Shown: positions 23,653 through 32,512, numbered from the stretch's first letter. The stretch: DNA of 39,493 bases from JACCVG01 sp034664165 (GCA_034664165.1 JAXDIE010000118.1:1-39493), one strand, 5' to 3'. A program made the numbers and translations. Notes: generated by a model from the letters alone, not told the origin.

Positions 23653-25250
23653 GCGCCCTCCCACCTTTGCCCGAGCAAGAGACAAAGCGATCCTTCGGCT
23701 TCTGGTCGCGCCTGGCCATGGGCGCCCTGATGATCGTTGTCGGCACCGCCATCGCGGCGGGGGCGAGCGGCATCAAGGAGGTCGACCACCTGGTCGGCTC
23801 GATCGTCGATCCCAATCCGATCAAGCCCAAGCCCGGCGTCCTCGTTGGCTCCTACCCGGGCCAGCCACAGACGATCCTGATCATCGGCTCCGACACCATC
23901 GGCAAGGCTGAGACCGAGGTGGGCCGCGAGGTCGCCCGCTCCGACACGCTGATCCTCATGCGCCTCGACCCCAATCGCGGGGCCACTGCGCTGATGTCGA
24001 TCCCGCGCGACCTCAAGGTGAACATCCCCGGCTACGGGGTCGACAAGATCAACGCGGCGTACGCGTTCGGCGGTCCCGAGCTGACACTCCAGACCGTCAA
24101 GGAGGCGACGGGGCTGCCGATCAACCACGTTGTGAACGTCGATCTGGCCGGCTTCACCCAGGTGGTCGACAAGCTGGGCTGCATCTACGTGGACGTCGAC
24201 CGCCGCTACTTCAACGACTCGCTGGAGTACATCCCGATCGACCTCCAGCCCGGGTACCAGAAGCTCTGCGGCCCGCAGGCTCTTTCCTATGCGCGCTACC
24301 GCCACGAGGACACCGACCTGGTGCGCGGTGCCCGCCAGCAGGATGTCCTGCGTGCGTTCAAGGCCCAGAACCCGCCGGCCAAGCTCTACGCCGAGCGCAA
24401 CAAGCTGATCGACGTGTTCATCCAGAACACCAAGTCCGATATCTCGAACCCCGCCGATGCGAAGGCTCTGCTCGAGCTGGCGCTCAAGTCGGCGAAGAAC
24501 CCGATCCAGGAGATCCACTTCGACGCGACCCTCGGGCCCACATACGTCGAGGCCAGCTCGGATCAGATGCGCGAGGTCACGGCCCAGTTCCTCGGGGTCA
24601 AGGCCTCCAAGGGCCCGCGCGGCAAGCTGACGCCCGCCGATACGCCCGGGGCATCGCTGGTCGGCAGCCCCGACGCGACCAAGGCGGAAGAGAAGTCCAA
24701 CAAGAAGGCCTCCGAGAAGAGCGCCACGCCCGAGAAGCCGGGCAAGGGGAAGGCGCCGGCTGAGCAGAAGCAGTCGGTCCTCGAGGATGCGTCGGTGGAG
24801 GGCAAGACCCAGGCGGATCAGGCCAAGGCCGCTGGGGCAACCTTCCCGGTCTGTTACCCGACGTTGCGGACCACCGGTTCGGTCTTCGCCGGGGAGCCGC
24901 GCGTGTACAAGATCGGCGTAGGTGGCACCGCGGGCGACTCCGCCGGCCGACAGCGCTTCGACGCCTACCGCATGATCATCAAGCGCGGCGGCGTGGGCGA
25001 TTACTACGGCATCCAGGGGACCACCTGGATGAACGCCGACGAGGACCCCAAGGACCCGCCGATCCTGGCTGACCCCGATACGGAGAAGACGATCAACGGG
25101 CGCAAGTTCATGCTCTTCTACGACGGCGATCGCCTGCGCACCGTCGGCTGGAAGACCTCCCGCGGCGTCTACTGGGTCTCCAACACGCTGCTCGAGACGC
25201 TGTCCGCCAAGGAGATGCTGAAGATCGCGGCCAACACGCGCTGCGAATAG
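23649..25250 (+). CDS. LytR-CpsA-Psr (LCP) family cell-wall polymer ligase
   Basis: 533 residues from ATG 23649 (ATGA overlap with the M20 gene). One membrane anchor at about 18-40 (RLAMGALMIVVGTAIAAG), then the extracellular LCP domain, about 75-245: TILIIGSDTIG, the Arg/Asp motif RSDTLILMRLDP, MSIPRDLKVNIPGYG, KINAAYAFGG, and the RYRHEDTDLVRGARQQ loop. LCP enzymes transfer undecaprenyl-linked glycans to peptidoglycan. After a Lys/Ala/Glu-rich linker (about 320-395) comes a further 130-residue domain, starting FPVCYPTLRTTGS, that I do not recognise; it is not the usual LytR_C domain by eye. It heads the sugar-nucleotide genes and may attach their product to the wall. Confidence 0.9.
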   Translation: MSALPPLPEQETKRSFGFWSRLAMGALMIVVGTAIAAGASGIKEVDHLVGSIVDPNPIKPKPGVLVGSYPGQPQTILIIGSDTIGKAETEVGREVARSDTLILMRLDPNRGATALMSIPRDLKVNIPGYGVDKINAAYAFGGPELTLQTVKEATGLPINHVVNVDLAGFTQVVDKLGCIYVDVDRRYFNDSLEYIPIDLQPGYQKLCGPQALSYARYRHEDTDLVRGARQQDVLRAFKAQNPPAKLYAERNKLIDVFIQNTKSDISNPADAKALLELALKSAKNPIQEIHFDATLGPTYVEASSDQMREVTAQFLGVKASKGPRGKLTPADTPGASLVGSPDATKAEEKSNKKASEKSATPEKPGKGKAPAEQKQSVLEDASVEGKTQADQAKAAGATFPVCYPTLRTTGSVFAGEPRVYKIGVGGTAGDSAGRQRFDAYRMIIKRGGVGDYYGIQGTTWMNADEDPKDPPILADPDTEKTINGRKFMLFYDGDRLRTVGWKTSRGVYWVSNTLLETLSAKEMLKIAANTRCE

Positions 25251-25286
25251 GCGGTTCAGGCAGACACCTCGCTAGGGTTGCCCGTC

Positions 25287-26564
25287 GTGCCTGAGAAGGA
25301 ACCCATAGGAGTCATCGGCGCCGGCTGGGTCGGCCTGGTGACCGCTGCCTGCTTCGCAGAGCTCGGCCATGACGTCTTCTGCCGCGACATCGTGGCCGAG
25401 AAGATCGATGCCCTGCGCGCGGGCGACGTTCCAATCTTCGAGCCGGGCCTGACAGACCTGATCCTGAAGAACAAGGACCGGATCACCTTCACCACCGACA
25501 TGGGCGATGTCCTGAACGGGGCACATCTCCTCTTCTGCTGTGTCGACACCCCGCCCAGCTATTCGGGCGACGCCGACCTGTCCCGCGTGCGGACCGTCGT
25601 GGACGAGCTCGGCGACTCGACCGACCACGCCATCGTGATGAAGAGCACTGTTCCCGTGGGCACGGGCCGCGCGATCAGGCGCGATCGCGAAGACCTGGGC
25701 TATGTCTCCAACCCGGAGTTCCTCAAGGAGGGCACGGCCGTCGAGGACTTCATGAAGCCCGACAGGGTTGTCGTGGGAGCCGACGCCGGCTCCGAGGCCT
25801 TCGGCAACCGCGTGGAAGGGCTCTACCAGCCCCTTGGCGCTCCGATCGTGCGGACCGACGTGGCAAGCGCCGAGATGATCAAGCTGGCCTCCAACGCCTT
25901 CCTGGCCACCAAGATCTCCTTCATCAACGAGATCGCGAACGTCTCCGAGGAACTCGGCGCCGATGTGCTGGAGGTGGCCCGCGGCATGGGCCTGGACTCG
26001 CGGATCGGCCCCAAGTTCCTCTCCGCGGGCCTTGGCTACGGCGGCTCCTGCTTCCCCAAGGACGTGACCGCGCTCAAGCAGCTCGCCGGCAACTCGGGCT
26101 ACGCCTTCCAGCTCCTGAACTCCGTGATCGAGGTCAACGAGCTCCAGAAGCGGCGCGCGATCGGCAAGCTGCAGAAGCACCTGGGGTCGCTCGTGAACAA
26201 GGAGATCGCGCTCCTGGGCGTGTCCTTCAAGCCCAACACCGACGACGTCCGCGAGGCGACCAGCCTCGTGCTGGCCGGTCGTCTCCAGGGGGAGGGTGCC
26301 CACGTCAGGGCGTACGACCCGGTGGCGCTCGAGCGCGCCAGCGAGCTCCTGGGCGCCACGCGCGCCTGCGATTCGGCCATGGAGGCAATCGAGGGCGCCG
26401 ACGCCATCGTCCTCGTCACCGAATGGCCCGAGTTCCTGGATCTGGACTGGGCCGGAGAGGTTCTCTCCCGGATGGCCGGATCCGTCGTTATCGACGGGCG
26501 GAACTTCCTCGACGGTGAGGCGCTGAAGGCAGCCGGCTTCACCTACGAGGGTGTCGGCCGCTAG
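25287..26564 (+). CDS. ugd: UDP-glucose/GDP-mannose dehydrogenase family (probable UDP-glucose 6-dehydrogenase)
   Basis: 425 residues from GTG 25287 (TTG 25278 is also possible; AGGG lies upstream of the GTG). NAD-binding start IGVIGAGWVGLVTAACF; STVPVGTG; NPEFLKEGTAVEDFM; the catalytic Cys in GYGGSCFPKD (about 255); and the C-terminal domain VSFKPNTDDVREATSL. The two-step oxidation of a UDP-hexose C6 to the uronate is the family reaction. UDP-glucose is the most common substrate; GDP-mannose or UDP-HexNAc relatives cannot be excluded. Flanked by LCP ligase and a nucleotidyltransferase, it probably feeds an acidic wall polysaccharide. Confidence 0.9.
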   Translation: MPEKEPIGVIGAGWVGLVTAACFAELGHDVFCRDIVAEKIDALRAGDVPIFEPGLTDLILKNKDRITFTTDMGDVLNGAHLLFCCVDTPPSYSGDADLSRVRTVVDELGDSTDHAIVMKSTVPVGTGRAIRRDREDLGYVSNPEFLKEGTAVEDFMKPDRVVVGADAGSEAFGNRVEGLYQPLGAPIVRTDVASAEMIKLASNAFLATKISFINEIANVSEELGADVLEVARGMGLDSRIGPKFLSAGLGYGGSCFPKDVTALKQLAGNSGYAFQLLNSVIEVNELQKRRAIGKLQKHLGSLVNKEIALLGVSFKPNTDDVREATSLVLAGRLQGEGAHVRAYDPVALERASELLGATRACDSAMEAIEGADAIVLVTEWPEFLDLDWAGEVLSRMAGSVVIDGRNFLDGEALKAAGFTYEGVGR

Positions 26565-26584
26565 CCGGCGCGACGCCCGGCGCC

Positions 26585-27613
26585 ATGCAGGCACTCATAC
26601 TCGCCGGCGGAGAGGGCACCCGCCTCCGGCCGCTCACCTCGACCGTGCCCAAGCCCGTCCTGCCGCTGGCCGGGCGCCCCTTCCTGACCTTCATGATCGA
26701 CTGGCTGGCTGGCCACGGAGTCGACCAGGTGATCCTCTCGTGTGGCTTCCTGTCCGATCAGGTCGAGCAGGTGCTGGGCGGCCGCTACGGCGGGGTCGAT
26801 CTGACCTACGTGCACGAGGACGAGCCGCTGGGAACCGCCGGACCCGTCAAGCTGGCGGAGGCAGGCGGCCTGCTGCAGGACAGGTTCCTGGTGCTCAACG
26901 GCGACGTCCTGACCGACATGGACGTGACTGCTCAGATCGCCCGCCACGAGGAGACGGGCGCACGGGCGACCCTGGCGCTTGTCCCCGTGGACGACACCTC
27001 CAGCTACGGGGTGGTCCCGACCAATCCCGACGGCAGCGTCGTGGCGTTTCTCGAAAAGACCAAGGGCGAGGTCCCGACCAATCTCATCAACGCCGGCTGC
27101 TACGTCATGGAGAGCGACGTCCTGTCCCTGATCCCGGAGGGCGCGCCCTGCTCCTTCGAGCGCGACGTCTTCCCCGCGCTGGTCGGCGACGGCCTCTACG
27201 GCCATGCCTCCGATGGTTACTGGATGGACATCGGCACGCCCGAGCGCTACCTCCAGGCAACCTGGGATCTTCTGGCCGGCACCGTGAGCAGCAACCTTCC
27301 ACCAAGCGATGAGTCGGGCTCGCTGATCTACGACCCGTCGATCACCAGTGGAGCCCGGATCGGCCCCCAGGCCGTGGTGGGGCCGCACTGCTCGGTGGGC
27401 GCGGGTGCCGTGATCGACCGCGCCGTTCTGCAGGCGGGCGTGATCGTGGGCGCCGACGCCAGGATCGTCGAGAGCATCCTGGGCGAGGGCGTGATCGTCG
27501 GCGAGGGCGCGCGGATCGACCGCGGCGCCGTGCTCGGGGCCGGAGCAGAGGTGCCGCCGGCGGGCCACGTGCCGGCGGGCGAGCGGGTGGACCCGGGGGT
27601 CAGGGTCGGATGA
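26585..27613 (+). CDS. Sugar-phosphate nucleotidyltransferase (mannose-1-phosphate guanylyltransferase-like)
   Basis: 342 residues. The activating motif LAGGEGTRLRPLT is at 6-18, with PKPVLPLAGRPFL, the metal/acid site LNGDVLTDMD (about 103-112) and FLEKTK. From about 240 it has hexapeptide repeats (IGPQAVVGPHCSVGAGAVI, VIVGADARIVES) forming a left-handed beta-helix. This pattern is that of GDP-mannose pyrophosphorylases and relatives, which couple NTP and sugar-1-phosphate to make an NDP-sugar and pyrophosphate. The adjacent phosphomannose isomerase supports mannose. The stop overlaps the next start as ATGA. Confidence 0.88.
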   Translation: MQALILAGGEGTRLRPLTSTVPKPVLPLAGRPFLTFMIDWLAGHGVDQVILSCGFLSDQVEQVLGGRYGGVDLTYVHEDEPLGTAGPVKLAEAGGLLQDRFLVLNGDVLTDMDVTAQIARHEETGARATLALVPVDDTSSYGVVPTNPDGSVVAFLEKTKGEVPTNLINAGCYVMESDVLSLIPEGAPCSFERDVFPALVGDGLYGHASDGYWMDIGTPERYLQATWDLLAGTVSSNLPPSDESGSLIYDPSITSGARIGPQAVVGPHCSVGAGAVIDRAVLQAGVIVGADARIVESILGEGVIVGEGARIDRGAVLGAGAEVPPAGHVPAGERVDPGVRVG

Positions 27614-28644
27614 CCGATCTGACCCGCCAGGCCATCGACGCGCTCGACTCGGGATCGGTGATCGAGGACGCGCTGGCCATGCCCCACCAGATGGGCGATG
27701 CCCTGTGGCGGGCTGACTCGGCCGGCATCGATCGCGCAGATCGGCCCCTGGGCCTGGTGGTATGCGGGATGGGTGGCTCGGCGGTCGGCGGCGATCTGGC
27801 TGCGGCGGCAATAGGCGCGCGGGCCGAGCGCCCGATCGTCACGAGCCGTGGCTACGCACCCCCCTCGTGGGTGGGTCCCGGCTGCCTGGTGCTCTGCTCG
27901 AGCTACTCCGGCAACACCGAAGAGACCCTGGCCTCATTCGAGGCCGCCGGCGCGGCGGGTGCGCCGCGGGTGGCCCTCACCACGGGCGGCAAGCTGGCGG
28001 AGGCCGCGCGTGCGGCGGGTGTCCCGGTGATAGGTGTCCCATCGGGCATGCAGCCTCGATCTGCCGTGGCCTACGTGACCGTTGGCACGCTGGTCTGCGC
28101 CGAGCTGGCGGGAGTGACGCCATCGTTGCGCGGCGAGATCGAAGCCGCGGGCGCGCTGCTCGAGTCTCTCTGTGCCGAATGGGGCCCGGATGCGGGCGAC
28201 TCGGAGGCCACGCAACTCGCGCGCACCATCGGGAGCGCCGTCGCGCTGGTCTATGGCGCCGGGTCCACAGCGGCTCCGGCCGGGCGCTGGAAGACGCAGA
28301 TCAACGAGAACGCCAAGGCCGCCGCCTTCCGCTCCGAGCTTCCCGAGGCCGATCACAACGAGATCTGCGCCTACGGGCACGATTCGGCGCAGGTCCACGC
28401 CGTGTTCCTCGAGCAGCCGGGCGCGCCCGAGCGGATCAGCCGCCGGGTGGAGCTGACCGCCGGCCTGGCCGCCGATGCGGGCGTGCCGGTCAGCCGCGTC
28501 CAGGCCAGGGGCGAGTCGGGCGTCGAGCAGGTCATGTCCCTGGTGCTGCTGGGCGACCTGGTCTCGATCTACATGGCGGCGCTGCATGACGTCGACCCGA
28601 CCCCGGTCGAGCCGATCGAGCGCTTCAAGCAGGCCCTGGGGTGA
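27610..28644 (+). CDS. Bifunctional phosphoglucose/phosphomannose isomerase (SIS domain)
   Basis: 344 residues. Two SIS domains: CGMGGSAVGGDL at about 52-63 and CSSYSGNTEETLASF at about 97-111, then the second domain with YGAGSTAAPAGRWKTQINEN and LPEADHNEI, the signature of the archaeal-type dual-specificity enzyme. It interconverts glucose-6-P, mannose-6-P and fructose-6-P. With the nucleotidyltransferase before it, it leads toward GDP-mannose; a phosphomannomutase is not in the window. It overlaps both neighbours by four bases (ATGA, GTGA), so the three genes are coupled. Confidence 0.9.
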   Translation: MTDLTRQAIDALDSGSVIEDALAMPHQMGDALWRADSAGIDRADRPLGLVVCGMGGSAVGGDLAAAAIGARAERPIVTSRGYAPPSWVGPGCLVLCSSYSGNTEETLASFEAAGAAGAPRVALTTGGKLAEAARAAGVPVIGVPSGMQPRSAVAYVTVGTLVCAELAGVTPSLRGEIEAAGALLESLCAEWGPDAGDSEATQLARTIGSAVALVYGAGSTAAPAGRWKTQINENAKAAAFRSELPEADHNEICAYGHDSAQVHAVFLEQPGAPERISRRVELTAGLAADAGVPVSRVQARGESGVEQVMSLVLLGDLVSIYMAALHDVDPTPVEPIERFKQALG

Positions 28645-29447
28645 CCCTGAACTACGAGCGGCGAGGCTCCGGTGAACCCTTGGTCCTGCTGCATGGCGTG
28701 GGCGCCAGCTTGAGGAGCTACGAGCCGGTGCTGGACGGCCTGGCGGCCGAGCGCGATGTGATCGCCATCGACTTTCCGGGCTTCGGCGACTCCACGCCGC
28801 TGCCCACCGGGGTGGAGCCCAGCCCGTCCCGGATGGCGGCCGAGGTGGCAGCCCTGCTGGATCGCCTCGAGGTCGAGCGTCCGGCGGTGGCGGGTCACTC
28901 GATGGGCGGCTGGATCGCACTCGAGCTGGCGGCCATGGGCCGCGTGGGCGCCGTCACCGCGCTGGCCCCCGCCCTTTGGTCATCGACCGCCGCGGCCGCG
29001 TTCACCACGGAGCAGCTGCGCCCCTACCTGGCGTTCAAGTCACAGGGCGACCGTCTTGAGCGACTGGCCAGATGGAGCGCCCTGCGCACGATTCTCCTGT
29101 GGCCCAACTCGGCGGCGCCGTGGAAGATCCCCGGGGCAGCGGCCGGCTCGTTGATCAAGGGCGCTGTGGAGTCCGTGGGCTTCGGCCCGACCCTCACCGC
29201 GATGCGCAGACACCGCTTCGAACGCTGGAGCGACGTGCACGTTCCGGTCACCGTGGTGTGGGGCGACAAGGAACGCCTGATCCTGCGGCGCCACGCGGAG
29301 CCGCTGGCGGCGCGGAAGCTGCCTCACTCGCGCACCTATGGACTGGAGCGCTGCGGCCACCTGGTCATGTGGGACTCACCTGCGGAGACGCTGCGGATCC
29401 TGCTCGAGGAGCCCGGCCCGCCGCGTCAGGTGACGGGCAGCGAGTAG
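28641..29447 (+). CDS. Alpha/beta-fold hydrolase
   Basis: 268 residues from GTG 28641 (GTGA overlap). Oxyanion region LVLLHGVGASLRSY (about 14-27); nucleophile elbow GHSMGG (Ser near 93); an acid in VVWGDKERLI (about 206-215); and the final His in ERCGHLVMWDSP (about 239-250). A lid of about 60 residues follows strand 6. Substrate is unknown; the coupling to sugar genes suggests removal of an acyl group or carrier modification, but that is only context. Its 3' end overlaps the GNAT gene on the other strand by 22 bases. Confidence 0.9.
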   Translation: MTLNYERRGSGEPLVLLHGVGASLRSYEPVLDGLAAERDVIAIDFPGFGDSTPLPTGVEPSPSRMAAEVAALLDRLEVERPAVAGHSMGGWIALELAAMGRVGAVTALAPALWSSTAAAAFTTEQLRPYLAFKSQGDRLERLARWSALRTILLWPNSAAPWKIPGAAAGSLIKGAVESVGFGPTLTAMRRHRFERWSDVHVPVTVVWGDKERLILRRHAEPLAARKLPHSRTYGLERCGHLVMWDSPAETLRILLEEPGPPRQVTGSE

Positions 29448-29881
29448 TCGATCCAGCGCTCGTCGCGCTGGCCGCCCACCCGGTCATACACGGCCTGGGC
29501 GCGGAAGTTGTCCTTCGCGGTGGTCCACTCGAGTTCGCCCGCGCCGTGCTCTGCACAGCGCTCGCGGCATCTGGCGATCAGGGCCTCTGCGGCCCCGCTG
29601 CCACGGGCCTCGGGGCTCACGAACAGGTCGTTCATCACTCCGATTCGCATTGCCCGGGTGGTCGACCAGCTCCAGTAGACGGTCGCAAAGCCGGCCGGCC
29701 GTCCGTCCTGGCGCGCCAGGAACTGCACGCCGTCGGTCTCAGGCCCTGCGATCAACGCGCGCGACAGGGCCAGCAGCTGCTCATCGGTGGGATCGACCTC
29801 GTAGAAATCGCTGTAGCCGCGCATCAGCGGCAGCAGCTCCCCGAGCTGCTCCTCGCCTACGGTCTCGATCGTCACACCCAC
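29426..29881 (-). CDS. GNAT-family N-acetyltransferase
   Basis: 151 residues from GTG 29881 (or GTG 29875); the longer upstream frame enters the divergent gene and is a shadow. The acetyl-CoA site lies in VMNDLFVSPEARGSGAAEAL (the Q/RxxGxG/A loop as EARGSGAA), followed by LEWTTAKDNFRAQAVYDRVG, the usual motif B. The N-terminal ETVGEEQLGELLPLMRGYSD is typical of small-molecule GNATs. Substrate unknown. It is the only minus-strand gene inside the sugar cluster and diverges from the second nucleotidyltransferase across a 34-base gap. Confidence 0.85.
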   Translation of the reverse strand: MGVTIETVGEEQLGELLPLMRGYSDFYEVDPTDEQLLALSRALIAGPETDGVQFLARQDGRPAGFATVYWSWSTTRAMRIGVMNDLFVSPEARGSGAAEALIARCRERCAEHGAGELEWTTAKDNFRAQAVYDRVGGQRDERWIDYSLPVT

Positions 29882-29915
29882 GATCGGGGACGCTAACGGG
29901 TACCGTCCCGCGACG

Positions 29916-30914
29916 ATGAAGGCAATGGTCCTTGCGGCCGGTCTCGGGACCAGGCTGCGCCCCCTCACATACGAGATCCCCAAGCCGATGGTGCCGGTGC
30001 TGGACCGGCCGGTCATGGCGCACATCACCGGAATGCTGGAGCGCCAGGGCTTCGACCAGGTGATCGCCAACCTCCACTACTTCCCGGACACCATCCGCAA
30101 CTACTTCGGCGACACCATCGAGTACCGGATGGAGGAGGAGCTCCTGGGTACCGCCGGCGGCGTGCGCAATGTGGCCGACTTCTTCGACGGCGAGCCGGTG
30201 GTGGTCGTGTCCGGCGACGCCCTCACCGACACCGACCTGTCCAAGCTGGTCGAGCGTCACGAGGCCACAGGCGGCATCGCCACCCTGACGGTCAAGCGAG
30301 TGGCCGACACGCGCGAGTACGGCGTGGTGATTCACGACCCCGACGGCCGGATTCTGGGCTTCCAGGAGAAGCCGGACCCGGCCGAGGCGCTCAGCGACCT
30401 GGGCAACTGCGGGATCTACTGCTTCAGCCCGGAGATCTTCGACTACTTCCCGGATCGGCCCTTCGCCGACTGGGCCAAGGACGTGTTCCCCGCGCTCCTG
30501 GCGAACGACGTGCCCTTCCACGTCCACGAGATCGATGACTACTGGAACGACGTCGGCTCCCTCGACGAGCTGCGTCAGGGCACGTTCGACGCGCTGGCCG
30601 GGCGGCTGCAGCTCGGGATCACCGGCGAGTCCGCGGGGGAGGGGATCACCCTCGGCGCCGGCTCCAGCATCGAGGCCTGTGAGCAGGTCGACGGGCCCGT
30701 CTGGGCAGGCGCAGGCTGCACGATCGGCGCGGGTGTTCGCCTGACCGGGCCCGTGGCGATCGGCGACGGTGCGACCATCGGGGAGGGCGCCGCCCTGCGT
30801 GACTCCATTGTCTTCCCCGGCGCGGCGGTCGAGGCTGGTCAGATCGTGATCGGCGCGATCATCGGCCACTCCGGGATCGTCGAACGGCTGCGCCCGCTCT
30901 CAGACCTGGGCTAA
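29916..30914 (+). CDS. Sugar-phosphate nucleotidyltransferase (second copy, different from 26585)
   Basis: 332 residues from ATG 29916. AAGLGTRLRPLTYEIPKPM (about 7-25), VSGDALTDTD (about 98-107), GFQEKP, and GNCGIYCFSPEIFDYF; the C-terminal third has hexapeptide-type repeats (WAGAGCTIGAGVRLTGPV, AIGDGATIGEGAAL). It resembles actinobacterial mannose-1-phosphate guanylyl- or glucose-1-phosphate thymidylyl/uridylyltransferases; motif differences from the copy at 26585 argue for a different sugar or base, perhaps the UDP-glucose needed by the dehydrogenase. Its 3' end overlaps the convergent CtaG-like gene by 15 bases. Confidence 0.87.
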   Translation: MKAMVLAAGLGTRLRPLTYEIPKPMVPVLDRPVMAHITGMLERQGFDQVIANLHYFPDTIRNYFGDTIEYRMEEELLGTAGGVRNVADFFDGEPVVVVSGDALTDTDLSKLVERHEATGGIATLTVKRVADTREYGVVIHDPDGRILGFQEKPDPAEALSDLGNCGIYCFSPEIFDYFPDRPFADWAKDVFPALLANDVPFHVHEIDDYWNDVGSLDELRQGTFDALAGRLQLGITGESAGEGITLGAGSSIEACEQVDGPVWAGAGCTIGAGVRLTGPVAIGDGATIGEGAALRDSIVFPGAAVEAGQIVIGAIIGHSGIVERLRPLSDLG

Positions 30915-31691
30915 CCGTTCGTCCTCCAGCCGGTCCAGGCGCGCCTGCTCCTGCTCGGATCTGGCCAGCATCCGGATGAACAGGAGGAAGAAGGCGGCGA
31001 ACAGGACCACCGACTGCTCGGCCATCATCAGTGCGCCGCCGGCCTTCTGGTCGTTGAGGGCCGTGGTGCCCCAGATCTGGGGCACGTGGTTGTAGTACTC
31101 GTAGACAACGGCTCCCGACCAGACGAAGTAGATGCCGAGGATTCCCATGGCCACCTTTGCCACGGTGATGTAGGCGAAGGGCCAGAGCCCGTTCATGGAG
31201 TGCCGCATCGGCACGGGCTGCAGCAGGGGCCACCAGAGCAGGAAGCCGCCGAAGAAGAAGGTCGTGTGCTCCAACGCGTGAAGGGCGGGGTGCTGGAGCG
31301 CCCCGTCGTAGAGGGCAGGGATGTGCCACAGGTAGATCAGGCCGATCCAGAGGATCAGCGCGGTGAGCGGGTGGGCGAACGGGCCCAGGGCCTTCTCCGC
31401 GGAGCTCAGGCGCCGGGTGGCCGGCCGCATGATCACCCGCGACAGGCCGAGGATGATGAAGAGAGGCGCGAGGTCTCCAATCAGCAGGTGCTGGAGCATG
31501 TGCGCCGAGAAGAGGTAGTTCTCGCCGAGCTCGTCGAGCGGTGAGAGAAGGGCCACCGCCAGGAAGCCGATCCCGAGCAGGAAGGCCGCCACCCGCCACC
31601 ACTCAACCCCACGTGCATGCCGCTCCTTGCGGGCCGCCCGGTAGCGCCACGCGTAGATGGCGATGTAGGACATCAGGGCGGCGATGATCAA
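30900..31691 (-). CDS. CtaG-type cytochrome c oxidase assembly / membrane protein
   Basis: About 263 residues if it starts at TTG 31691. The caa3_CtaG pattern is clear: LLSPLDELGENYLFSAHMLQ, HLLIGDLAPLFIILG, LWHIPALYDGAL, HALEHTTFFFGGFLLWWPL and several more membrane helices (seven expected). In Bacillus, CtaG is needed for caa3 oxidase CuA assembly. The family N-terminus normally includes the sequence that here reads LSWRLDPLIIAAL, yet no ATG/GTG/TTG lies upstream of it for many codons, so the true start is unusual or the N-terminus is shorter. No oxidase subunit genes are in the window; the copper link with the CopCD region is only thematic. Confidence 0.8.
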   Translation of the reverse strand: MIIAALMSYIAIYAWRYRAARKERHARGVEWWRVAAFLLGIGFLAVALLSPLDELGENYLFSAHMLQHLLIGDLAPLFIILGLSRVIMRPATRRLSSAEKALGPFAHPLTALILWIGLIYLWHIPALYDGALQHPALHALEHTTFFFGGFLLWWPLLQPVPMRHSMNGLWPFAYITVAKVAMGILGIYFVWSGAVVYEYYNHVPQIWGTTALNDQKAGGALMMAEQSVVLFAAFFLLFIRMLARSEQEQARLDRLEDERLAQV

Positions 31692-31785
31692 CGGATCGAG
31701 TCGCCAGCTGAGTACGGGTGTTTCGATGCGGGAATTGTCGCAGTGGGAGTTCCTGCTGTCGGCCCTCGGCCCGGACCATCGAGCG

Positions 31786-32430
31786 ATGAGGCCGCGCTGG
31801 ACCGAGCCGCTGGTAGCCCTCCTCGCGCCCCCGCTCTGTGTGTCCTGTGGCGCGCACGCCGGGCCGGCCGAGCCATTTTGCAGGGCCTGTCGTGTGGGCC
31901 TGGCCTGGCTGGACCAGTGCCAGGCTCCCGTCGCGGGCGTTCCGGCCTGGGCGCCTGTCGCGTACGCGGGCCCCGCCCGCGCGCTGGTCGGCTCGCTCAA
32001 GTTCCGCGGTGCGCGGCCCGCCGCGGCAGCCATGGCGAGCCAGATCGCGGCGGCGGTGCCCGCCGACTGGCTGCAGGGAATGGCGCTGGTCCCGGTCCCG
32101 CTGCATCCCGCGCGTCTGCGCTCGCGCGGCTACAACCAGGCCGCCCTGATCGCCCAGCAGCTGTCCGTGGCATCGGGCCTCGCCGTTGCCGACTGCCTCG
32201 TGCGGGACGGCCCCGCAACCACACAGGTGGGGCGGGATCGCACGCGCAGGGCAACCGGGATCTTCGGGCGCGTGCACGTGCGGCGGGGGACCACCGTGCC
32301 GCCCGCCGTCCTGCTGGTCGACGACGTGATCACGACCGGCGCCACGGTCGCGGCCTGCTCCGATGCGCTCCGCAGCGCGGGCTGCTTTCACGTGCGGGCG
32401 CTTTCCTACGCGCGGACGCCGGGCCGCTGA
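31786..32430 (+). CDS. ComF-family phosphoribosyltransferase-like protein
   Basis: 214 residues from ATG 31786. N-terminal zinc-ribbon: CVSCGAHAGPAEPFCRAC (four Cys, about 18-35). Then LKFRGARPAAAAMASQI, the PVPLHPARLRSRGYNQAALI segment and the PRPP-binding loop VLLVDDVITTGATV (about 173-186), all typical of ComFC/GntX. ComFC is required for DNA uptake in transformable bacteria, but related proteins occur widely without competence. Its place just before hpf-secA-prfB mirrors the Firmicutes order comF, hpf, secA, prfB. Divergent from the CtaG-like gene. Confidence 0.88.
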   Translation: MRPRWTEPLVALLAPPLCVSCGAHAGPAEPFCRACRVGLAWLDQCQAPVAGVPAWAPVAYAGPARALVGSLKFRGARPAAAAMASQIAAAVPADWLQGMALVPVPLHPARLRSRGYNQAALIAQQLSVASGLAVADCLVRDGPATTQVGRDRTRRATGIFGRVHVRRGTTVPPAVLLVDDVITTGATVAACSDALRSAGCFHVRALSYARTPGR

Positions 32431-32451
32431 GCGATGTTCGTCTAGAGGCTC

Positions 32452-32480
32452 TTCACACCGGCCCTCGGCCTCTCTACCAT
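32452..32480 (+). promoter_or_regulatory. Candidate sigma-70-type promoter for hpf
   Basis: TTCACA at 32452-32457 and TACCAT at 32475-32480 are spaced by 17 bases, five and four matches to the -35 and -10 consensus. Transcription would start near 32487, about 25 bases before the hpf start codon and just ahead of its AAGGAG site. This is the clearest promoter-like arrangement in the window. Confidence 0.5.
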
Positions 32481-32512
32481 CGTTGGAAGGAAAACTCTCG
32501 AAAGGAGCTCTC

